Origin: Pirellula sp.
GTDB taxonomy: Bacteria > Planctomycetota > Planctomycetia > Pirellulales > Pirellulaceae
Reading direction: 5' to 3'
NCBI GenBank assembly: GCA_021300155.1
Contig: JAJTID010000025.1
Span: 39,844 to 103,843, forward strand
Length of the DNA: 64,000 bases
Shown: positions 27,939 to 36,774 of the stretch, in pieces
Position numbering within the stretch: the first letter of the stretch is position 1
Layout of the letters: each line of letters begins with the position of its first letter
Notes under the pieces: generated by a model
Told to the model about the DNA's origin: nothing
Database searches by the model: none
The model's input: the letters and a program-made list of their open reading frames with translations, nothing else
Translations under genes and position numbers: made by a program

Positions 27939-28415
27939 ATGGATCGCTACGTTGATATTGCCTTCGATTGCATACCGCTTCGCAGTATGACACGCACCGA
28001 CGCCCCGTTGGATGCGTCTCCGGCATTAACGGCTAAATTCGAGCGGATTAAGCAAGCGATTGCCGTTCATGGCACTCACAACTCTTATTTTCTTCATAAT
28101 GCTGTTTGTCGTTTTTTCGTCACCAACGATCCTAACCGAGGGATGATCGCCTTTCGTTTTGAGGGTGTGGTCTTTACGGACGAAAGCGATTGTCTGGCCA
28201 AGCATGCCGAACTCAGCGTAACGCTGGATAAGGAAACATGCCCATGGTTGGAACAGCATGTGGTCAAGTGGTTTGCCGAGACAGTGACACAAGCTGTTCT
28301 TATCGAATTCAATCGCTACTTGGGAGCAGGAGATCCAGAACTCGCAAGGAAGCGGCTTCAGCAGCTAGAAAAATCGATCGAGCAATCGGGCGGTTTTGTC
28401 GGCATGCATCTATAA
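27939..28415 (+). CDS. Conserved-looking protein of unknown function, C-terminus shortened by a tandem duplication
   Basis: A 158-residue soluble protein, alpha/beta in composition, with an amphipathic C-terminal helix (DPELARKRLQQLEKSIEQSG). I do not recognise a domain. It starts at ATG 27939, 57 bases after sucA. The reading stops within a 22-bp tandem repeat: if the extra copies are removed the sequence continues GGFVGMQLLLAID to a TGA at 28472-28474, so the present protein (ending GMHL) lost its last eight or so residues to the duplication. Whether this damages function is unknown because those residues lie at the extreme C-terminus. Confidence 0.75.
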   Translation: MDRYVDIAFDCIPLRSMTRTDAPLDASPALTAKFERIKQAIAVHGTHNSYFLHNAVCRFFVTNDPNRGMIAFRFEGVVFTDESDCLAKHAELSVTLDKETCPWLEQHVVKWFAETVTQAVLIEFNRYLGAGDPELARKRLQQLEKSIEQSGGFVGMHL

Positions 28416-28452
28416 GTTTGTCGGCATGCATCTATAAGTTTGTCGGCATGCA
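28395..28452. repeat. 22-bp tandem repeat across a stop codon, 2.6 copies
   Basis: Two complete 22-bp copies at 28395-28416 and 28417-28438 and a 14-bp partial third at 28439-28452. The unit core is GTCGGCATGCATCTATAAG and contains the TAA that ends the upstream gene, plus the near-palindrome GCATGC. Confidence 0.95.
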
Positions 28453-28489
28453 ATTATTGCTCGCGATCGACTGACGGCTATTCGATGGT

Positions 28490-30241
28490 TTACATCGCCG
28501 ATTCATTCGCATCATAGATTGGGCCTTGATCGGGCTGGGTTCTCAGGAACAAACTCCAGCTCCAAAACAAAAGAGCGACAGCACTATAGCCTGCCGCCAT
28601 CGTCCAAACTCTCGACAACAGTTCTGCAGGCAATGTCCAACGCGAGCTTTCCCCTAGGATAGAGAATGGCAGGTACAACGAATTGTCGATGCGGGGAGAG
28701 TGGATGAATCCGAACAGCGTGCAAACGGCTGCGATAGCCGCGAACACAGCAGCCGCTTGCATGCGTCGGTCGATTGCCATCGCCAACAAAGATGCCCAGA
28801 TAAGGCTTGTCAAGACAAAGCCATTCTTCAGCATGAGGACGATCATCAAGTTCTCGCGCATGTCGGGTCGCAACGTGAGCGCGCCGGATACTTTGTCAAA
28901 CGCAGTAGCCGCATTCGGGTCATTTGCGACAGCTGTCTTCACTTGATCCATAGACGATTGAAGACCTTCGTTCCAAAGTGCACCGGAAAGCTGGATTCCC
29001 ATTCCACCTAGGATTTGATCGACGAAGAAGAAAGCCAAGAAAGCCAGCGCGGGAACGCACGCGAAGACAAGTGCCGGAAAATGCCGTTTGGGTGTTGCAA
29101 CAAAGCTCTGTGCTGAGATCTCGAGGCCAACAAAAATCAAGATTGGGAAGACAGCCGACTTGGGAACGAACATATAGAAATAAGCGAATCCGCCGACGAT
29201 ACCAACAAAGCCCATGGTCAATGCCGTAGCGAGGGTATAGGCAGCTTTGCCTCCCATGGCTTTGTACGCGGGGTGCCCGATATAGGGAGTTGTTTGAATA
29301 ACTCCACCGCAAATTCCTGCCACCAACGTTGCGATCGCCTCCACTCCCAATATATGGGACGTGGGATAATCATCCCCGACGGCGCTCGCCGACTCTGCAC
29401 AATCGAGCCCACCAACGACAGTCGCCAAAGCGAACGGTATGACGATCGGCAGATAATTAGCCGCCACACCCATCTGTTGCCACCAAGCAAAGCTGAAGAC
29501 ATCTAACCAACCAGTCGGCAAGAAGCCAACATCCAGGCTGTTTTCGCCGAAGAGAGGTTTGCCGAGGATTGGGGCAGAAATGTAGTGCAGAATTCCCGCC
29601 ACAAGGAGGGCTGCCACTGTCCCAGGAATTCGAAATGGAAGTCGCACTTGACCAATCAGGCAAGTAAGGACGATAGCGAGCGCAACCAAGCCAACGAACG
29701 GTTCTTGCATGATGTCGATCAAAGGCACAAAGCTAATGATGACCAACGCAATCGAGGTAAGGGACCCGAAGAGTCCTGCTTTCGGGATGGCTTGGCGGAT
29801 GCTTGAACCGATAAACGAACACCCCACTTTGAAAAGTCCGGAGTAGATCATGGCGCAAATGCCGATATGCCAAGCGAAGCGAGCCGCCTCATCCGGACTG
29901 CTTCCGCCAGCTTTTGCTGTCAAGAATGCAGGCCCAACAACGAAGATCGTGATTCCAAAGATACTGGGCGTATCGAGCCCGAGAGGCATAGCGGTAATGT
30001 TGTTTCGTCCGGTTTTGCTTGCCAGCCGGAATGCGAGGATGGTATAGAGCAGGTCACCGACCAAAACTCCGATCGCGGTTCCGGGGATCATGGACCCGAC
30101 CACGAAGTCCGATGGCATCCCAAAAGCTCCCACCAACAGCGAAACGGTCAGGACGAGGCCCGCAAGATTGTCGAGCAACAGCCCGAAATATGCGTTGATA
30201 TCGCCCGAGGAGTACCATCGATAGCGCTCATTTGACCTCAT
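28490..30241 (-). CDS. NCS2/xanthine-uracil-type permease
   Basis: A 583-residue membrane transporter with about 13 hydrophobic segments. N-terminal features such as GDINAYFGLLLDNLAGLVLT and PGTAIGVLVGDLLYTILAFR match the guanine/hypoxanthine (AzgA-like) or sulfate-type side of the NCS2/SLC23/26 fold, with the pseudo-inverted repeat indicated by SIFGITIFVVGPAF and the later GGVIQTTPYIGHPAYKAMGG. Residues about 410-450 form a soluble loop unusual for the family (SMDQVKTAVANDPNAATAFD). GGGGGA precedes the ATG. Substrate is not determinable; purine or other anion-type solute is possible. It stands alone on the minus strand. Confidence 0.85.
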   Translation of the reverse strand: MRSNERYRWYSSGDINAYFGLLLDNLAGLVLTVSLLVGAFGMPSDFVVGSMIPGTAIGVLVGDLLYTILAFRLASKTGRNNITAMPLGLDTPSIFGITIFVVGPAFLTAKAGGSSPDEAARFAWHIGICAMIYSGLFKVGCSFIGSSIRQAIPKAGLFGSLTSIALVIISFVPLIDIMQEPFVGLVALAIVLTCLIGQVRLPFRIPGTVAALLVAGILHYISAPILGKPLFGENSLDVGFLPTGWLDVFSFAWWQQMGVAANYLPIVIPFALATVVGGLDCAESASAVGDDYPTSHILGVEAIATLVAGICGGVIQTTPYIGHPAYKAMGGKAAYTLATALTMGFVGIVGGFAYFYMFVPKSAVFPILIFVGLEISAQSFVATPKRHFPALVFACVPALAFLAFFFVDQILGGMGIQLSGALWNEGLQSSMDQVKTAVANDPNAATAFDKVSGALTLRPDMRENLMIVLMLKNGFVLTSLIWASLLAMAIDRRMQAAAVFAAIAAVCTLFGFIHSPRIDNSLYLPFSILGESSRWTLPAELLSRVWTMAAGYSAVALLFWSWSLFLRTQPDQGPIYDANESAM

Positions 30242-30388
30242 GTATCCCCCACAAAAAAAATGCTAGCAATCGCGATTTTCAGAATCGGGTAGAGGCTAGC
30301 AAGGGCGGCCCGGGTGTCAATGATTTTCCCGACTTTTCTGCGGTTCAGGCTTTTCTCCGCGATAATCAAGGGGGACCGCTCCGAAACT

Positions 30389-30418
30389 TTGACATAGTTG
30401 GGTTTGGTCTAGTAGAAT
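30389..30418 (+). promoter_or_regulatory. Candidate sigma-70-type promoter of the ECF sigma gene
   Basis: TTGACA at 30389-30394 and TAGAAT at 30413-30418 with an 18-base spacer, 78 bases before the sigma-factor start codon. The spacing and hexamers are near consensus. An autoregulatory ECF promoter would look different, so it may be the housekeeping promoter. Confidence 0.5.
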
Positions 30419-30495
30419 ATTAGCTCCGGATCAATAGGTCGTGCCCTGAATCTTCTATTGTCTACCCGGCTCCTATTCATCGTGCAGGAATTGCT

Positions 30496-31254
30496 ATGAA
30501 GCGGCTACCAAAACAATCAGCGGATGACACTTCATTGGGATCGTTACAACCAGTCAATTCACCCGAGGCTAAGCCAAAGCTTGGCGGAGTGATTGAAGCA
30601 TCCCAATTCGGCCCTGAGTCGATGGACCCCATGTTTGGAATCGAGAATGCGGACGAACTCGACGACGAATCACTCGTCCAAGAGTATTTGGAGAGTCGCT
30701 GTACGCAGGCATTTGAAAAGATTGTGCGTCGCTACGAGAGGGAGCTCTATACGTTTTTGCGTCGATTCCTAGGGGATGCACAATCAGCTGAAGATGTATT
30801 TCAAGCGACATTTTTGAGTGTGCATCTGCGTGTTGAGCAATTCGAGCGAGGGCGCCGGTTTCGCCCATGGCTGTATGCGATCGCGAGCAACAAAGCGATC
30901 GACTTTATGCGACGAAACAAACGCCACCAAATCGGTAGCTTGAATGCCCCTGCTCCTGCCTCGGAGAAAGAAGAGGCATTGATCCATAAGCTACCGGGAC
31001 ATGAAGAAACACCAGACACATTGGCGGTGTCGCGAGAGACTAGCGGTCGTGTCAGGATGGCGCTGCAGCAATTGAATGAGCCGACACAAGAACTGCTTCA
31101 ATTGGCGTTTTATCAAGGGATGAAGTACGCGGATATTGCCGAGATGCTTCATATTCCATTGGGTACGGTAAAGAGTCGAGTTTTTACGGCGATTCGTAAA
31201 CTGAATGCAATCTGGATGCGTATGGAAGAAAACAAGGAAAACAACCAAGAGTAA
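30496..31254 (+). CDS. ECF-type RNA polymerase sigma factor
   Basis: A 252-residue sigma-70-family factor. Region 2 (residues about 60-140) contains CTQAFEKIVRRYERELYTFL and the DNA-melting segment FRPWLYAIASNKAIDFMRR; region 4 (about 185-245) contains LAFYQGMKYADIAEMLHIPL and GTVKSRVFTAIRKL, the -35-binding helix-turn-helix. The N-terminal ~50 residues are an unstructured extension, longer than in most ECF factors. The next gene, 22 bases downstream, encodes a membrane protein with an anti-sigma-like N-terminus, so the pair forms a signal-transduction unit. The target promoters are unknown. Confidence 0.94.
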   Translation: MKRLPKQSADDTSLGSLQPVNSPEAKPKLGGVIEASQFGPESMDPMFGIENADELDDESLVQEYLESRCTQAFEKIVRRYERELYTFLRRFLGDAQSAEDVFQATFLSVHLRVEQFERGRRFRPWLYAIASNKAIDFMRRNKRHQIGSLNAPAPASEKEEALIHKLPGHEETPDTLAVSRETSGRVRMALQQLNEPTQELLQLAFYQGMKYADIAEMLHIPLGTVKSRVFTAIRKLNAIWMRMEENKENNQE

Positions 31255-31276
31255 CCAACGCGACAAATTCTTGAGC

Positions 31277-32326
31277 ATGCATTCATCAAGTCGTACGATC
31301 TCCGATGAAACCCTCATGGGTTACATTCTGATGGCATTGCCTGAAGAAGAACAATCGAAGATTGAATCCATCGCCGCTGTAGACCCTGACTTAGAATCTA
31401 GGATCGCTGATCTGCGTGCGTTGCTTTCGCCGATTCAAGAGTCCATGACAGAAACGTTCGAACCAAGCGGATCCCTGGTGAGCGATACGATGTCCCTGAT
31501 CCGCGATCAATCGGAGTCGTTTGCATCATTGCCACCTGCTCGCTCTTCCGTCGGCACGATTGGGGCGATGTCGGCGGTGTTGGAAAGTGCTAATCGACAA
31601 ACGAAATGGGCGTGGATCGATAGTTTAGTCGTCGTAGCTGCCGGGATTACGATCTTATGCTTGTTGCTACCTAGCGTTTGGTTTTCTCGCGAAGAGGCAC
31701 GTCGCATGTCGTGTGCCAATAACCTGCGGCAGCTTGGAGAAGCGATCCAAGGGTTTGCTCACGGGAATGCCAAGAATGAACTGCCTAGTATCGACCTGGA
31801 AGGCCCACTTGCGTTTGCCGGTGTCTATGTGATGAAACTTAAGGATGCCCAGCTCATGGAGTCGCCAAGTTGGGTTTGGTGCCCATCCGACAATGTTGCG
31901 AGACTCGATGTAACGATCCCGAGTGTTTCTCAATACTTGCAATCTAGCTCCGCTCAACAACTCTCTTGGCGAAAAACGATGGGTGGAAGTTATTCTTACA
32001 GTTTAGGTTTTATTGTCGACGGAACGTATCAAACTCCGAGCATCGATGAGTCGTTTGCGACTCCTGTGATCGGAGACACATTGCTCGTTACCTCTTTGGA
32101 TACGGAAAGTCCGAGAGCGGAACATGCCATTAGCTGCGCAAACATACTGTTCAGCAACGGTAGCGTGCGACACGTGCCATTGAACAACAAGGGTGTTTCT
32201 GAGCTGCTAGACCACCCTTATTTGAACCGGCGGCAGTACCGTTCGGCAGGGATAGGTAGGGACGATAGTTGCCTAGCCCCAAGTCACTTCGCGCCCATCA
32301 TGCCTGTTGTCTTCGGACGCGAGTAG
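31277..32326 (+). CDS. Membrane protein: anti-sigma-like N-terminus fused to a prepilin/DUF1559-like ectodomain
   Basis: A 349-residue protein. The frame begins at 31205, but only the ATG at 31277 leaves the sigma gene intact. Residues 5-55 resemble the N-terminal helices of zinc-less anti-sigma factors (ETLMGYILMALPEEEQSKIE). A transmembrane helix lies at about 112-135 (SLVVVAAGITILCLLLPSVW). Directly after it comes SREEARRMSCANNLRQLGEA, matching the pseudopilin-like DUF1559 signature normally found at an N-terminus, and a beta-rich ectodomain with two Cys pairs (CPS, SCAN). Membrane topology puts the anti-sigma part in the cytoplasm and the sensor outside. This fused order is unusual. It would hold the upstream sigma factor until a signal arrives. 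Confidence 0.8.
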   Translation: MHSSSRTISDETLMGYILMALPEEEQSKIESIAAVDPDLESRIADLRALLSPIQESMTETFEPSGSLVSDTMSLIRDQSESFASLPPARSSVGTIGAMSAVLESANRQTKWAWIDSLVVVAAGITILCLLLPSVWFSREEARRMSCANNLRQLGEAIQGFAHGNAKNELPSIDLEGPLAFAGVYVMKLKDAQLMESPSWVWCPSDNVARLDVTIPSVSQYLQSSSAQQLSWRKTMGGSYSYSLGFIVDGTYQTPSIDESFATPVIGDTLLVTSLDTESPRAEHAISCANILFSNGSVRHVPLNNKGVSELLDHPYLNRRQYRSAGIGRDDSCLAPSHFAPIMPVVFGRE

Positions 32327-32348
32327 GCTGCATGACTTCTTCATTGAA

Positions 32349-33191
32349 TTATGTCCGAAGTGACTCGGCATAATCGTTCCAGCAAGGCCCAATAATGGAC
32401 AGTGCCTGATCGTGGACTGCTCCGTTCGTCGCGCAAATACTGCTAGAAGCACTGAGCGATAGTGGATGGCCATTGCAATCGGTTACACGTCCCCCCGCTT
32501 CCGTTACAAATAACTGGCCTGCCGCATAGTCCCACGGGTGCAGTTTGTATTCAAAGAAAAGTCCATATTGCCCGCAGCCAACATTGCATAGGTCGAGTGC
32601 CGCAGCTCCGAACCGACGCATACCATGGATGTTGTTCTGAAAGAATGCACCCAGAGTATCGAGAGTTGCCCGCATCATTCGTCCGCGGTCGTAATAGAAT
32701 CCACAGGAGAGAATGATTTGATCGATTGCTGTCGCCGGACAAACGCATTGGCGATTCGTACCATGCCAAGCCCCTTGTTCAACCACAGTCGAATAGCAAT
32801 CTCCCGTGATTGGATTCGCAACGATTCCAAGTTGCGGAAGACCATGATGGTAGTATGCAATGGAAACAGCGAAGTGGGGAATGCCATGAAGAAAGTTGCT
32901 TGTTCCATCCAGCGGGTCAATGATCCAAAGATGCTCCGCGTGCGTTATAACGGATTGATGAGATTCTTCTGCCATGAAGTCGTGAGACGGATAGTCTTGT
33001 CGAATTCGCTGAATGATCGCTTTTTCAGCAGCAAGATCAGCTTCCGAGACAAAATTAGCCAAACCTTTGGTTTCGACAGAGACCCGTTTACCAAACCGAG
33101 AGACAAGCTCTTGGGCACCCAATTGCGTCGCATTTATGGCGGTTTCCAAAAATGGATGTTCTAGTTTAGGAAACGTAAATGGGGAGTTCAT
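32349..33191 (-). CDS. Inositol-monophosphatase-family phosphatase
   Basis: A 280-residue lithium-sensitive phosphatase family member. Metal-site motifs: AEESHQSV (Glu-Glu, normally GEE), IIDPLDGTSNFLHG (catalytic Asp pair and DGT), and the C-terminal HPWDYAAG with the final metal Asp. The substrate may be inositol phosphate, fructose-1,6-bisphosphate or 3'-phosphoadenosine; sequence alone does not decide. A second paralogue lies at 54136. The gene is the last of a four-gene minus-strand series: LptF/LptG permease (11 bases upstream) and SPOR-like protein precede it. Confidence 0.92.
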   Translation of the reverse strand: MNSPFTFPKLEHPFLETAINATQLGAQELVSRFGKRVSVETKGLANFVSEADLAAEKAIIQRIRQDYPSHDFMAEESHQSVITHAEHLWIIDPLDGTSNFLHGIPHFAVSIAYYHHGLPQLGIVANPITGDCYSTVVEQGAWHGTNRQCVCPATAIDQIILSCGFYYDRGRMMRATLDTLGAFFQNNIHGMRRFGAAALDLCNVGCGQYGLFFEYKLHPWDYAAGQLFVTEAGGRVTDCNGHPLSLSASSSICATNGAVHDQALSIIGPCWNDYAESLRT

Positions 33192-33202
33192 TGATTTGCT
33201 GC

Positions 33203-34339
33203 TTAGCTCTCCATCGCGACGGTTGAACGACTCCAGGCGATGGGAGCGAAAATGAGTAGGGGGGCCCAGGCGGCTGCTGCAGGCGTTAGCAGAGTGGCAT
33301 TGGCCCCTAGGGTCCGAAGCCCGATGCTGATGCCAAAGAATAAAGCAAAACTCAGCACACAGGAAGCGATCATGTTCACAACATTGCGGTGGATATTGGA
33401 CAGAATGAGAGGAATACCAATCAGCAATTGAGTGAAGTCTAGCAACGGTTGCACAAATCGGGAGTGAACGGTTACCTTCAAATCGGCCACTTGTTGATGT
33501 CCTTGATTTTTCACTTGCCAGATCAGATCCGCCGTCGAAGCGAATTGTTTCTTACCTCCACCGGTCAGCACGTCAAACTCGATGATGCTGGGGATAAAGC
33601 ACTGAGAAGAACTGAGCCATGGATTGTCTTTGGGGAGAAGTAGAAAGACCCCATCGCTGTTTCGAATAGAGTGTTGGTCCGCCAGGTTCTCCGCCGATGC
33701 GAATGCGTTGACTAAGTAACCGCTCGGATGGTTTGCATCGGCGTCATGATATTCGGCCGAGTAACCCGTGATCTGACGAGTGATGGATGTCACGGGGCCG
33801 TTAAATTTGAAGGCTGGCTGCAGAATGAGCCGCTTGGCTGGAACGAGGCTTCTACCGCCGATAAGTAGACCTTGGTCATAGTCTTCCGTTGGCTTGAGAG
33901 GTTTCTCAGCATCTCCGGTAAGATCTTTTGGGCTCTTGCTGAGGACAGAAGCGAACTGAGGAATGAGAGTTTCGCGAAGAATTGCGCCTAACGTGATCAT
34001 CCCAATAGAAGCGATCAGAAGTGGGCGAACAATTCTACCTTTGCTAATGCCTGCGGCGAGAATGGCTGTGAGTTCGTGAGTACGGGCCAGCCACGCCATG
34101 ACAAACATCGTTGCTAACAACGTGATGAGTCCACACATGCGATCGTAAAGGCTGAGCACTTGGGGACCAAAGTACTCCCACAGTCCTTTCGCAAATCCAC
34201 CTCGCGCTTTTCCAAACGTCATGAACTCATCGACGTTCGTAAAAAGTTGCACCACGACGAGAAGACCCGACAATGTCAAGAAGCAGATGACAAATACGCG
34301 GCCGTAGAGAAACAGTACGTATCGATCAATCTGTGTCAT
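33203..34339 (-). CDS. LptF/LptG-family (YjgP/YjgQ) permease
   Basis: A 378-residue inner-membrane protein with three N-terminal and three C-terminal transmembrane helices flanking a beta-jellyroll periplasmic domain. The N-terminus (RYVLFLYGRVFVICFLTLSG, LVVVQLFTNVDEF) and helix 3 region (ITLLATMFVMAWLARTHELT) are typical. In proteobacteria LptF and LptG with ATPase LptB2 pull lipopolysaccharide from the inner membrane; planctomycetes have LPS-like lipids, so the same role is likely. Only one permease gene is here; the partner must be elsewhere. It lies 11 bases upstream of the IMPase gene, a likely operon. Confidence 0.92.
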   Translation of the reverse strand: MTQIDRYVLFLYGRVFVICFLTLSGLLVVVQLFTNVDEFMTFGKARGGFAKGLWEYFGPQVLSLYDRMCGLITLLATMFVMAWLARTHELTAILAAGISKGRIVRPLLIASIGMITLGAILRETLIPQFASVLSKSPKDLTGDAEKPLKPTEDYDQGLLIGGRSLVPAKRLILQPAFKFNGPVTSITRQITGYSAEYHDADANHPSGYLVNAFASAENLADQHSIRNSDGVFLLLPKDNPWLSSSQCFIPSIIEFDVLTGGGKKQFASTADLIWQVKNQGHQQVADLKVTVHSRFVQPLLDFTQLLIGIPLILSNIHRNVVNMIASCVLSFALFFGISIGLRTLGANATLLTPAAAAWAPLLIFAPIAWSRSTVAMES

Positions 34340-34349
34340 TGTGTTCGTC

Positions 34350-35567
34350 CTATTTGCCCATCGTGAAGTTATTAAACAAAAACGATGCTTCCAATTTGGG
34401 GACAGTCATCGGTGTTGGAACCAAATCGAAAGGTGTAGATAGTTTTGGTAGGTACTCTAATTGGGTTTTTCGATCTCCTTCTCGGAGTTCCGGTATCTTA
34501 TTTCGATCTACCAAATCGAAGAGGATTCGTGGTTTCTGCGAGGTTCCGAATTGCGATTGTACGACTTCGCTCGTACCTGCAAATCGATTTACCACGCCAA
34601 GTATTGCAGGATCGTAAACAAAGTGGTTCTTGCTATCGGTCGTGCCTAGAGTATTGAAACTCCCGACGGCGACAATGCTCTGTTCACGATCATGAAATTG
34701 ATACGCTTCGTAGCCCGCCATTCGAAGATTGCGAGTAAAGAGATAGGCTTGCTCTGCCGCTTTGTCTAATGCATTCGATGGCTCTTTCTCGCCGGTTGCA
34801 TCAGAACGCCCCCAAGTTTCATAAGCATTTAGTCCGCGAAGCGTCAAAACCCGTACTGTGAATTTTCCTTTACAGTCGAGGAGATTGTGTTCGTTGAATG
34901 GCTTCTGCTCATTCAAACTGCGAACGAATTTATCCACTGCAGGTGATTTGTAGTAATCAGGTGGTAACAGCGGATTGGTAGCCTTGAAAGCAAACTCCAT
35001 AGGACCAGGCTTAAAGTCTTTCTTGTCTTTTTTGTCGACCCAACGCTTGATGAAATTGCGATACTCCGCAGAGTTCACTTTTGGATCCTGATCCACTGCG
35101 TCCGTTGTGCCAAAGAATTTTGGGTTGATCTGCTTGATCATCGTGAGCGTGTCGTTGATGTCGGTCCCATCGACGGTTGCAAAGTCACCGACAAGAACGG
35201 CACAGTTCTCAATGACCCGTTCATCGAGATACTTCATCCGCTTCTCGTTCCCGTTTTTGTCGAATCCAGCACCTTGAACGGTCTGTGTGTAGTCGTAGTA
35301 TTTGGGCAAACAATAGGCTTTGAGGCCAAATTCAGTTCTCAACTCCGCAGCGAGTTGAACTGCCTTTTTCTTGGCACCTTCCCCTTCGAAGTTCTTCGCC
35401 ATGATCAACCAGGGACCATGTTCCATTTTCAACAGCAAATCCGCACTGGTAAACGGCTTCGACTTGGACTGAGACCAAAGAGTGGGTGTGATTGCTAGAC
35501 TCAAGAACAATGACAGAAACATCGTGCCGAGGCACGAGTTGATTTTTGAATTCCTGCGAAGTGACAT
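34350..35567 (-). CDS. Secreted protein with two SPOR-like segments, function unknown
   Basis: The protein has 405 residues, with a signal peptide at 1-33 (GTMFLSLFLSLAITPTLWSQ). Two segments share a rough SPOR-domain pattern, an approximately 30-residue alpha helix plus short strand used for binding denuded peptidoglycan: around residues 50-85 (WLIMAKNFEGEGAKKKAVQ, AAELRTEFGLKAYCLPK, later VLVGDF) and around 270-310 (AYLFTRNLRMAGYEAYQFHD, REQSIVAVGSF). This reading is inference from pattern. The gene lies 10 bases upstream of the LptF/LptG permease in a minus-strand operon, so an envelope role is plausible. Confidence 0.8.
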   Translation of the reverse strand: MSLRRNSKINSCLGTMFLSLFLSLAITPTLWSQSKSKPFTSADLLLKMEHGPWLIMAKNFEGEGAKKKAVQLAAELRTEFGLKAYCLPKYYDYTQTVQGAGFDKNGNEKRMKYLDERVIENCAVLVGDFATVDGTDINDTLTMIKQINPKFFGTTDAVDQDPKVNSAEYRNFIKRWVDKKDKKDFKPGPMEFAFKATNPLLPPDYYKSPAVDKFVRSLNEQKPFNEHNLLDCKGKFTVRVLTLRGLNAYETWGRSDATGEKEPSNALDKAAEQAYLFTRNLRMAGYEAYQFHDREQSIVAVGSFNTLGTTDSKNHFVYDPAILGVVNRFAGTSEVVQSQFGTSQKPRILFDLVDRNKIPELREGDRKTQLEYLPKLSTPFDLVPTPMTVPKLEASFLFNNFTMGK

Positions 35568-35946
35568 CGTTTAGTCCTCAGAAAGTCCGTTTTCATGAAC
35601 CAAATTATTTGCCAAATTACACTTTTTTGGCTCAAGTGTTGGAGATACCAGGAACGGTACTTGTGTTGCTAGATCAATTGAGGTTCGATTCATGTCGGAG
35701 AATCGAAAGATTCTTGTTGCGCGGAATGATGCTAAAACGAAGAAGCGCAGGATTGATCGTTGAGAACTGCATGTTTCTGAACTCGATCCAGGAGCCACGG
35801 TCCACTTTTCGATACACAGATAGCAATCCAAAAATTCGCTATCAAATACAGAATGCATGCATTGCAATCTGTCGGTGTAGGTGGAGATAATGGAGTAAAC
35901 GTCTTTTGCCAGTTCAAAGCAGTGCGATTCAATAGGAAACGCAACC
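35568..35946. other. Intergenic region between divergent envelope genes
   Basis: No gene is supported here. It holds the promoters of the minus-strand SPOR-like operon and the plus-strand BON gene. Frames of 114-125 codons exist on both strands but lack ribosome sites and show no protein-like pattern. Confidence 0.55.
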
Positions 35947-36774
35947 ATGAAACGATCCTTTCAAACCTTCACCTTCATCGTCGTCAGTTCTCTGCTATCT
36001 GCTGGTGAGATAGTTCAAGCCCAGTTTGGGGGGACAGGTGGTAGCACAGGTGGCTTCGGGGGTGGCACCGGAGGCTTTGGTAGCAGTACTGGTGGCTTCG
36101 GAGGGACTGGTGGATTGGGTGGAACAGGAGCCTTCGGCGGATCAGGCGGTTTCGGTGGAACCGGCGGCACTGGGAGTATGGGAGGCATTGGCGGAGTGGG
36201 TGGTGCTACTAATTCATTGCCTGGAGCGTTCGGTGGAAATGGAGTCTCAGGCTCTCCACTTATCCCAGATGCGCGTCAATACCAACAGCAGTTTACAACC
36301 ACCGGTAGCTCGAATGCTCGCGGTGGTCAGTTTGGTGGCATCGGACAGGGAACAGGATTTGGTGGGGGGCTTGGCAGCCTCGGAGGCCTTGGCGGATTGG
36401 GAGGCGGCCTCGGAGGATTAGGTGGACTCGGTGGACTTCGTAATGCCAATCTTGGAGGTGGCGCAAACGCTCAAAAGAAAAGCGTTCGCTCCATTGTTCG
36501 ACCTGATGCAGAAATCGTTAGTGCAGCACGACAAGCTTCAGCAGCTAGTCTCCAGTCGCGATTAACCTCGCTTCCTCTTCCCGATCGAATGAAATCGATA
36601 GACGCTTCTATCGATTCCGGTGTTGTCACATTGCGAGGATCCGTTTCTACGGAGTCGGATAAAAGGATTGTAGAGCGAGTCCTGATGCTGGAGCCTGGGG
36701 TTGACTCGGTGAAGAATGAAATTGTTGTCCGTTCGAAACCTGGGGAGCAAGTTGAGCCCCAGCGAATCCGATAG
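35947..36774 (+). CDS. Secreted glycine-rich protein with C-terminal BON domain
   Basis: A 275-residue protein with a signal peptide (residues 1-27, ending VQAQ), then about 150 residues of Gly-Gly-Phe/Leu-Gly repeats, and a BON domain at about residues 210-268 (SIDASIDSGVVTLRGSVSTE, RIVERVLMLEPGVDSVKNEI). BON domains bind phospholipid or are found in outer-membrane stabilising proteins such as OsmY. It faces the lipoprotein gene tail-to-tail and the two coding regions overlap by 128 bases. Composition of the Gly region is unlike its neighbours. Confidence 0.85.
   Translation: MKRSFQTFTFIVVSSLLSAGEIVQAQFGGTGGSTGGFGGGTGGFGSSTGGFGGTGGLGGTGAFGGSGGFGGTGGTGSMGGIGGVGGATNSLPGAFGGNGVSGSPLIPDARQYQQQFTTTGSSNARGGQFGGIGQGTGFGGGLGSLGGLGGLGGGLGGLGGLGGLRNANLGGGANAQKKSVRSIVRPDAEIVSAARQASAASLQSRLTSLPLPDRMKSIDASIDSGVVTLRGSVSTESDKRIVERVLMLEPGVDSVKNEIVVRSKPGEQVEPQRIR

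Noticed and set aside
35571..35948. A 125-codon minus-strand frame in an intergenic region
   Set aside because: No Shine-Dalgarno site, no domain, overlaps promoters on both sides; composition looks random.
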